From Caballeronia cordobensis (GTDB taxonomy: Bacteria > Pseudomonadota > Gammaproteobacteria > Burkholderiales > Burkholderiaceae): DNA of 64,000 nt. A program made the translations under genes and the position numbers. Location of the stretch: assembly GCF_001544575.2 (NCBI RefSeq), contig NZ_FCNY02000002.1:519658-583657 (forward strand). Direction: 5' to 3'. Each line of letters starts with the position of its first letter. Position 1 is the first letter of the stretch. The notes under the pieces are model-generated. The model did not search any database. It was not told where the DNA came from and worked only from the letters and a program-made list of their open reading frames with translations. Shown here in pieces: positions 58,667-64,000 of this stretch.

Positions 58667-59839
58667 ATGAGTGAGCAGTCGAGCGCGTTGAAGGCAGCGC
58701 CTAATTCCGGCCGGCGCGAGCCGGGCAGTTCTCCCACGGCCCAGGCCACGGACGACGGCTTCGTGCGGATCGTCGATGTCGTGAAGAAATTCGGCGAGAC
58801 GACGGCCGTGCGCGGCGTCAACCTGTCGGTGAAAAAGGGCGAGCTTTTTGCGCTGCTCGGCAGTTCCGGCTGCGGCAAATCGACGCTTCTGCGCATGCTC
58901 GCCGGGCTCGAGACCGTGACCGAAGGGCAGATCCTGATCGACGGCGAAGACCTGGCGAAGATGCCGCCGTACAACCGCCCCGTGAACATGATGTTCCAGT
59001 CCTACGCGCTCTTTCCGCATATGAGCGTGGAATCGAACGTCGCGTACGGGCTGAAGCAGGAGGGCGTGAAGGGCGGCGAACTGAAGGACCGCGTGCATAA
59101 CGCGCTCTCGCTCGTGCAGATGGCGCAGTACGCGAAGCGCAAGCCGCATCAGCTCTCGGGCGGCCAGCAGCAGCGCGTCGCGCTCGCGCGCAGCCTCGTC
59201 AAGCGTCCGAAGCTGCTCCTGCTCGACGAGCCGATGTCCGCGCTCGACAAGCAGATCCGCCAGCGCACGCAGATCGAGCTCGTGAACATTCTCGATTCGG
59301 TCGGCGTTACCTGCATCATGGTCACGCACGACCAGGAAGAGGCGATGACGATGGCCAATCGCCTCGCCGTGATGAGCGAAGGGCAGATCGTGCAGCTCGG
59401 CACGCCGCACGAAGTCTACGAATATCCCAACAGCCGCTTCTCGGCGCAGTTCATCGGCTCGACCAATCTTTTCGACGGCAACGTGGTCGAGGACGAGCCG
59501 GATCACGTTTTCGTCGAATCGACCGAACTTCCCGTGCGGCTCTACGTGAGCCACGGCATCACCGGGCCGCTCGGCATGCCGGTGACGATCTCCGTGCGCC
59601 CCGAGCGCATCGCGCTCACGCGCAAGCCGCCCGAAGGCGCGTACAACTGGGGCCGCGGCAGGGTCACGAACATCGCGTATATGGGCGGCTACACGCTCTA
59701 TCACGTAACGCTCGACTCCGGCAAGGTGGTGGTCGCGAACCTGTCGAGCCTCGCGATCGGCGAAATCGATTCGCCCACGTTCGACGACGAAGTCTACGTG
59801 CGCTGGAGCGCATCGGCCGGCGTGGTGCTGACGTCATGA
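58667..59839 (+). CDS. potG: Putrescine ABC transporter ATPase PotG
   Basis: The protein has 390 residues. Walker [10 protein letters not shown] is at 65-73, the Q-loop at [21 protein letters not shown], the signature [15 protein letters not shown] and Walker [12 protein letters not shown] follow, then the switch His in VTHDQEEAM. The C-terminal TOBE domain (about 280-385) fits PotG/PotA. The first 30 residues are a low-complexity extension. It powers polyamine uptake. It overlaps potH by four bases. Confidence 0.95.
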   Translation: MSEQSSALKAAPNSGRREPGSSPTAQATDDGFVRIVDVVKKFGETTAVRGVNLSVKKGELFALLGSSGCGKSTLLRMLAGLETVTEGQILIDGEDLAKMPPYNRPVNMMFQSYALFPHMSVESNVAYGLKQEGVKGGELKDRVHNALSLVQMAQYAKRKPHQLSGGQQQRVALARSLVKRPKLLLLDEPMSALDKQIRQRTQIELVNILDSVGVTCIMVTHDQEEAMTMANRLAVMSEGQIVQLGTPHEVYEYPNSRFSAQFIGSTNLFDGNVVEDEPDHVFVESTELPVRLYVSHGITGPLGMPVTISVRPERIALTRKPPEGAYNWGRGRVTNIAYMGGYTLYHVTLDSGKVVVANLSSLAIGEIDSPTFDDEVYVRWSASAGVVLTS

Positions 59840-60741
59840 TGAAGCTGCTCAACCGATTCGGCGTAAGCGGGCGCTCGCTCGTCATCGGCGGGCCGTATCT
59901 GTGGCTGCTGCTGCTCTTCTTCGTGCCGTTCCTGCTCGTCGTGAAGATCAGCTTCGCGGACAGCCAGCTCGGCATTCCGCCGTACACGGATCTGGTGAAG
60001 TTGGAAGAGGGCGTGATGCATATCGCGCTCGACTTCGCGCACTACGCGTTTCTGATCCAGGACAGCCTGTATTTCGCGACCTACATGAACTCGCTGCTGG
60101 TCGCGGCGGTGTCTACCTTGCTGTGCCTCATCATCGGCTATCCGATGGCGTATTACATCGCGCGCTCGAATCCGGCCTCGCGCAACATTCTGATGATGGC
60201 CGTGATGCTGCCGTTCTGGACGTCGTTCCTGATTCGCGTGTACGCGTGGATCGGCATTCTCAAGAACAACGGCCTGCTCAACAACTTCCTGATGTCGATC
60301 GGCGTATTGCATTCGCCGATCGAGCTGTATCACACGAATATCGCGGTCTATATCGGCATGGTGTATTCGTATCTGCCGTTTCTCGTGATGCCGCTCTACG
60401 CGCATCTCGTCAAAATGGATCTGACCTTGCTCGAAGCCGCTTACGATCTCGGCGCGAAGCCGTGGAAGGCGTTCGTGACGATCACGCTGCCGCTCTCGAA
60501 AAACGGCATCATCGCGGGCTGCCTGCTCGTGTTCATTCCGGCGGTGGGCGAGTACGTGATTCCCGAACTGCTCGGCGGCGCGGACACCTTGATGATCGGC
60601 CGCGTCATGTGGAACGAGTTCTTCAACAACGCCGACTGGCCGATGGCTTCGGCCGTCACCTGCGCGATGGTGCTGCTGCTGCTCGTGCCGATGGCGCTCT
60701 TCCAGCATTTCCAGGCGAAGCAACTGGAGGAGAAGCGATGA
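59836..60741 (+). CDS. potH: Putrescine ABC transporter permease PotH
   Basis: The protein has 301 residues and about six membrane helices. The EAA loop is LLEAAYDLGAKPWKAFVTITLPLS, and VMLPFWTSFLIRVYAWIGILKNNGLLNN is typical of PotH/PotB. It is one half of the membrane channel. The start overlaps potG by four bases and its stop overlaps potI by four, so all three are translationally coupled. Confidence 0.95.
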   Translation: MMKLLNRFGVSGRSLVIGGPYLWLLLLFFVPFLLVVKISFADSQLGIPPYTDLVKLEEGVMHIALDFAHYAFLIQDSLYFATYMNSLLVAAVSTLLCLIIGYPMAYYIARSNPASRNILMMAVMLPFWTSFLIRVYAWIGILKNNGLLNNFLMSIGVLHSPIELYHTNIAVYIGMVYSYLPFLVMPLYAHLVKMDLTLLEAAYDLGAKPWKAFVTITLPLSKNGIIAGCLLVFIPAVGEYVIPELLGGADTLMIGRVMWNEFFNNADWPMASAVTCAMVLLLLVPMALFQHFQAKQLEEKR

Positions 60742-61556
60742 TCAAGCCCAGCCGTCCGTTGCAGTTCACTGCGCTCGGGCTCGGATTCGCGTTTCTGTAT
60801 ATCCCGATCCTGAGCCTCATCGTTTATTCGTTCAACGACTCGCCGCTCGTCACCGTCTGGACCGAGCCGTCGCTCAAGTGGTATCGCGCGCTCGTCACCG
60901 ACGACGAACTCATCAACGCCGCGTGGCTTTCGCTGCGCATCGCGTTTTTCACGGCGTGCGCGTCGGTCGTCATCGGCACGTGGGCGGGTTTCGTGCTCGC
61001 GCGCATGGGGCGCTTCAAGGGCTTCACGCTCTACGCCGGCATGATCAACGCGCCGCTCGTGATTCCCGAAGTCATTCAGGGCATTTCGCTCCTGCTGCTG
61101 TTCGTCGAAATGTCGAAGCTGCTCGGCTGGCCGGATCGCGGCTTCTTCACGATCTGGATCGGCCACGTGATGCTGTGCATTTCGTATGTCGCGATCATCG
61201 TAGAATCGCGCGTGCGGGAGCTGAATCCGTCGCTGGAGGAAGCCGCGCTCGATCTCGGCGCCACGCCCTTGCGCGTGTTCTTCACGATCACGCTGCCGCT
61301 GATCTCGCAGGCGCTCGTGGCGGGCTGGCTGCTGTCGTTTACGCTGTCGATCGACGATCTGGTGCTGTCGGCGTTCCTGTCCGGTCCGGGCTCGACGACG
61401 CTGCCGCTCGTCGTGTTTTCGCGCGTGCGTCTGGGGTTGAATCCGGAGATGAACGCGCTCGCGACCCTGTTCATCGCGCTCGTGACGATCGGCGTGATCG
61501 CGGCGAACTACTTCATGCAGCGGAGCGAGCGCAGAAGGCTCGACGCGGTGATGTAA
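60738..61556 (+). CDS. potI: Putrescine ABC transporter permease PotI
   Basis: The protein has 272 residues and about six membrane helices. The EAA loop is LEEAALDLGATPLRVFFTITLPLI, and YSFNDSPLVTVWTEPSLKWY in the first periplasmic region is typical of PotI/PotC. It is the second channel subunit. GGAGGAGAAGCG precedes its ATG inside the end of potH. The operon ends at the following terminator. Confidence 0.95.
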   Translation: MIKPSRPLQFTALGLGFAFLYIPILSLIVYSFNDSPLVTVWTEPSLKWYRALVTDDELINAAWLSLRIAFFTACASVVIGTWAGFVLARMGRFKGFTLYAGMINAPLVIPEVIQGISLLLLFVEMSKLLGWPDRGFFTIWIGHVMLCISYVAIIVESRVRELNPSLEEAALDLGATPLRVFFTITLPLISQALVAGWLLSFTLSIDDLVLSAFLSGPGSTTLPLVVFSRVRLGLNPEMNALATLFIALVTIGVIAANYFMQRSERRRLDAVM

Positions 61557-61558
61557 GC

Positions 61559-61590
61559 AAAAACGGCTCCGCGATTGGAGCCGTTTTCGT
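61559..61590. terminator. Bidirectional terminator between potI and the dehydratase gene
   Basis: The stem AAAACGGCTCC (61561-61571) pairs with 61578-61588 across GCGATT, with A's before and T's after, serving both convergent genes. Confidence 0.88.
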
Positions 61591-61591
61591 T

Positions 61592-62593
61592 TCAGGCGTT
61601 CGACAGATGCCGCGCGAACGTCGCCGGATCGGTATTCGTGCCGCACAACAGCACGCCCACGCGTTTGCCCTGCAGGCGCTCGCGCAGCGGACCGAGCAGG
61701 GCGGCCGTGGCGGCCGCGCACGCGGGCTCGACAGCGAGCTTCAGTTCATTGAAGAGCAGCGCCATGCCGTGCCGCAATGCGTCGTCCGAGACGGTGACGA
61801 TGTCGTCGATATGCCGACGGCACAGTTCATAGCTGTATTGCTCGGTGTGCGGCGCCATCAGCGAATCGGCGATGCCGTGCATCGCGCCCATCTTGATCGT
61901 GTGGTTCGCTTCGAAGCTGCGCCGCATGGCGTCCGATCCTTCCGGTTCCACGCCGTACACATGCAGCGACGGATTCGCGAGACGCATCGCCGTGGAGACG
62001 CCCGCGGCCAGCCCGCCGCCGCCGATCGGCAGAATCACCGCTTCGAGATCGGGCGCCTGCGAGGTCCATTCGTAGCCGAGCGTCGCCGTGCCGAGCACCG
62101 TGCGATAGCCGTTGAACGGATGGATGAACACGCGGCCTTCCTCCGCTTCGACCCGGCGCACGACATCGAACGCCTCGGCGACGTTTTCCGCGAACACGAC
62201 GTCCGCCCCGAAGCGCCGGCACAGCGCAACGCGTGCCGGGCTCGCGCTCTTGATGATGACGACCTTCGCGCCGACTTCCATGCGCTGCGCCGCGTAGGCG
62301 ACCGCCACCGCATGATTGCCCGCCGACACGCACGTGACGCCCGCCGAACGCTCGCTGTCGCTCAAGGCGAGAATGTTCGAGAACGCGCCGCGCGCCTTGA
62401 ATGTGCCGCTCGCCTGCAGCAACTCGAACTTGAACGTGACCGGCGTGCCTTCGAGCGTCGGAAAGTCGTGGCGTTCGAACGTCGGCGTGCGCGCGACCCA
62501 GGGCGTGAGCACCATGTGCTGCTCGGCGATTTCGTCGAGTGTCGGAATCGGCGTGCCGTCGATCGTATTGTCGGTATGCTGGGCGGTGGACAT
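61592..62593 (-). CDS. PLP-dependent threonine/serine dehydratase-like protein
   Basis: The protein has 333 residues, fold-type II PLP. PLP Lys66 is in ASGTFKARGAF, with AGNHAVAVAYAA and the phosphate loop GGGGLAAG near 195. No C-terminal ACT regulatory domain is present, as in catabolic forms. It may deaminate threonine, serine or a related hydroxy-amino acid; the exact substrate is unclear. It begins 9 bases after argE on the same strand, so they are probably co-transcribed. Confidence 0.85.
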   Translation of the reverse strand: MSTAQHTDNTIDGTPIPTLDEIAEQHMVLTPWVARTPTFERHDFPTLEGTPVTFKFELLQASGTFKARGAFSNILALSDSERSAGVTCVSAGNHAVAVAYAAQRMEVGAKVVIIKSASPARVALCRRFGADVVFAENVAEAFDVVRRVEAEEGRVFIHPFNGYRTVLGTATLGYEWTSQAPDLEAVILPIGGGGLAAGVSTAMRLANPSLHVYGVEPEGSDAMRRSFEANHTIKMGAMHGIADSLMAPHTEQYSYELCRRHIDDIVTVSDDALRHGMALLFNELKLAVEPACAAATAALLGPLRERLQGKRVGVLLCGTNTDPATFARHLSNA

Positions 62594-62602
62594 GGGCGTG
62601 GA

Positions 62603-63835
62603 TCAGCGCGGTTGAGCGTCGACGGACATGCTGTGAATGAACTTGCCGAGGAACGCCTCGCACTGCGCGAGCTGTTCCAGCGACACATACTCGTTCGCCT
62701 TGTGCGCCTGCTCGATGTTGCCCGGCCCGCACACGATGCTCGGCACGCCCGCGTTGGCGAAAAGGCCCGCTTCCGTGCCGTAGGCGACCTTGCGCTTGTC
62801 CTGGTTCGACGTGAGCGCGCGCACGAGCTGCGTGATCGCGGCCTGCTCGGTGGCGTCGAGGCCGGGCGCGGACGCGAGCTTGGTGAATTCGATGGCCGCG
62901 TTGCCGTGCTCCTTGAGCATCTTCGGCAGCAGCGTTTCATGCGCATAGGCTTCGATGCGCCGGAAAATCTGGTCCGGGTCGATGGTCGGCAGATTGCGGA
63001 ACTCGAACTCGAAGTTGCATTCCGCGGGCACGGTGTTGATCGCGTTGCCGCCTTTGATCGTGCTTGTCTGGCCGGTGGTGAAGGGCACGTCGTAGAGTTC
63101 GTCGAAGGGACCGCGTGCGCGGAATTCGTCGACGAGATCGCGGATATGGCAGATGAGCCGCGCCGCGTATTCGATCGCGTTGAGGCCCTTCGGCGTGAGC
63201 GACGAGTGCGCCGCGAAGCCGCGCACGCAGCAGTGGTACGTGTTGATGCCCTTGTGCGCGATGACGGGGCGCATGGAGGTCGGTTCGCCGACGATGCAGC
63301 CGTCCGGTTTCAGACCGCGCTTTTGAAGGTCGGCGATCATGATCGGCGCGCCTGCGCAGCCGACTTCTTCGTCATAGGAAAGCGCGAAGTGGATGGGCTT
63401 CGCGAGTTTCGTCGCCTGCATGGCCGGCAGCATGGCGAGCGCCGCGCCGATGAAGCCTTTCATGTCGCACGAACCGCGCCCGTAGAGGAGGCCGTCGCGC
63501 ACTTCGGGCTTGAACGGGTCGCTCTGCCAGTCCTGGCCGTCGACGGGCACGACATCCGTGTGACCTGACAGCACGATGCCGCCGTGGGTTTCGCCGTCGT
63601 GGGCCGGGACGGTGGCGAAGAGATTCGCCCATTGGCCGCGGGGATCGGTGGTGATGGTCGCATCGATGCCGGACTTGCGCAGTTCGTCGCGGACGGTTTC
63701 GATCAGGCCGAGATTCGGATTGCGGCTGACCGTATCGATGGAGATCAGCCGTTCGATCCACGGCAGGGAAATGGGGGTTTCGCTCCGGGTTTCGCTCTGG
63801 GCTTCGAGATGCGCCGTGTCAGCGATCTGTGACAT
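62603..63835 (-). CDS. argE: Acetylornithine deacetylase
   Basis: The protein has 410 residues of the M20 metallopeptidase family. The metal ligands and catalytic Asp are His92 and Asp94 (SGHTDVVPVDG) and Asp124 (GSCDMKGF); the general base is in SYDEEVGCAG. The dimerisation domain spans about 190-300. It removes the acetyl group from N-acetylornithine in arginine synthesis; related deacylases share this architecture, so the substrate is probable, not certain. It is upstream of the dehydratase gene. Confidence 0.9.
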   Translation of the reverse strand: MSQIADTAHLEAQSETRSETPISLPWIERLISIDTVSRNPNLGLIETVRDELRKSGIDATITTDPRGQWANLFATVPAHDGETHGGIVLSGHTDVVPVDGQDWQSDPFKPEVRDGLLYGRGSCDMKGFIGAALAMLPAMQATKLAKPIHFALSYDEEVGCAGAPIMIADLQKRGLKPDGCIVGEPTSMRPVIAHKGINTYHCCVRGFAAHSSLTPKGLNAIEYAARLICHIRDLVDEFRARGPFDELYDVPFTTGQTSTIKGGNAINTVPAECNFEFEFRNLPTIDPDQIFRRIEAYAHETLLPKMLKEHGNAAIEFTKLASAPGLDATEQAAITQLVRALTSNQDKRKVAYGTEAGLFANAGVPSIVCGPGNIEQAHKANEYVSLEQLAQCEAFLGKFIHSMSVDAQPR

Positions 63836-63955
63836 TTTTTGACTCCTGCGGGTAGGGTTTGATCATAGCCCAAATGGGTCACGCTGGCCGCGTTTGGGCT
63901 TTTTCGCTGTTTTTTTTGGTTCGTCGTGGAACTTGCTTTCGTGTTGGTTTATTAG

Positions 63956-64000
63956 CACTGCCCCTCCCCGGGGCGGGGGTAACTTTCTTTGCTGCTGCAA
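63956..64000. repeat. Left half of an inverted repeat cut by the window end
   Basis: After a CCCC-tccccggggc-GGGG segment the sequence reads GTAACTTTCTTTGCTGCTGCAA and stops. The TTTGC-tgct-GCAA ending is the centre of a palindrome whose second arm would be AAAGAAAGTTAC. From general knowledge, such GTAACTTTCTTTGC elements are common between genes in Paraburkholderia and relatives; the second arm lies outside the window. Confidence 0.5.

Noticed and set aside
60878..63568. An 896-codon plus-strand open frame opposite the dehydratase and argE genes
   Set aside because: Low-complexity Arg/Ala/His content and position antisense to argE and the dehydratase show it is not a gene.

Overview
The window is G+C-rich chromosomal DNA, most likely from the Paraburkholderia/Caballeronia/Burkholderia group of beta-proteobacteria. 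The reasons are the rpsF-priB-rpsR-rplI-dnaB order, a chromosomal L-Ara4N (arn) cluster with a split arnA and a single SMR-type subunit, a CTGT-N8-ACAG LexA box set, NodIJ-like exporter genes, and the strong G+C bias. I find no rRNA, tRNA, CRISPR array or insertion sequence.

Left part (1-8.7 kb): an AT-richer gene at the left edge encodes a DUF3883-type, restriction-endonuclease-like protein and looks like the border of an accessory or defence island. It is followed by small uncharacterised genes, an O-methyltransferase divergent from a short-chain dehydrogenase, a three-gene envelope cluster (lipoprotein, small secreted protein, IagB-type lytic transglycosylase), a RelE/XRE toxin-antitoxin pair with a palindromic operator, and an MFS drug exporter.

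Middle part (8.8-38.6 kb): a Tas-like aldo/keto reductase; transketolase with a short 6-phosphogluconate dehydrogenase (pentose phosphate pathway); a NodIJ-like ABC-2 exporter; a universal stress protein; lexA with two SOS boxes; the sulfate uptake operon sbp-cysTWA-cysB; asparaginase; a BON-LysM protein; the glyoxylate-to-glycerate operon gcl-hyi-glxR with a divergent LysR regulator; the ribosomal and replication cluster rpsF-priB-rpsR-rplI-dnaB; phosphate transport (DUF47 accessory protein plus Pit); a short-chain dehydrogenase homologue that lacks its catalytic residues; an NlpC/P60 lipoprotein; and a PIN-PhoH protein.

Right part (38.9-64 kb): the peroxiredoxin gene bcp and the leftward arn lipid A modification cluster (arnT, SMR subunit, arnB, arnC, split arnA, arnD); an Mth938-domain protein; alaA-hom-thrC (alanine and threonine synthesis); the ABC-F ATPase ybiT; a DUF1289 protein; outer-membrane phospholipase A with a long N-terminal extension; mntH; the polyamine importer potFGHI; a threonine/serine dehydratase-like gene with argE; and, at the right edge, the first half of an inverted repeat cut off by the window end.

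Most of the region is ordinary housekeeping DNA. The places most worth a second look are the left-edge DUF3883 gene with its small neighbours, the unexplained three-gene envelope operon at 4.8-6.0 kb, the degenerate SDR at 34.65-35.46 kb, and the long stable hairpin in the mntH-potF intergenic region.
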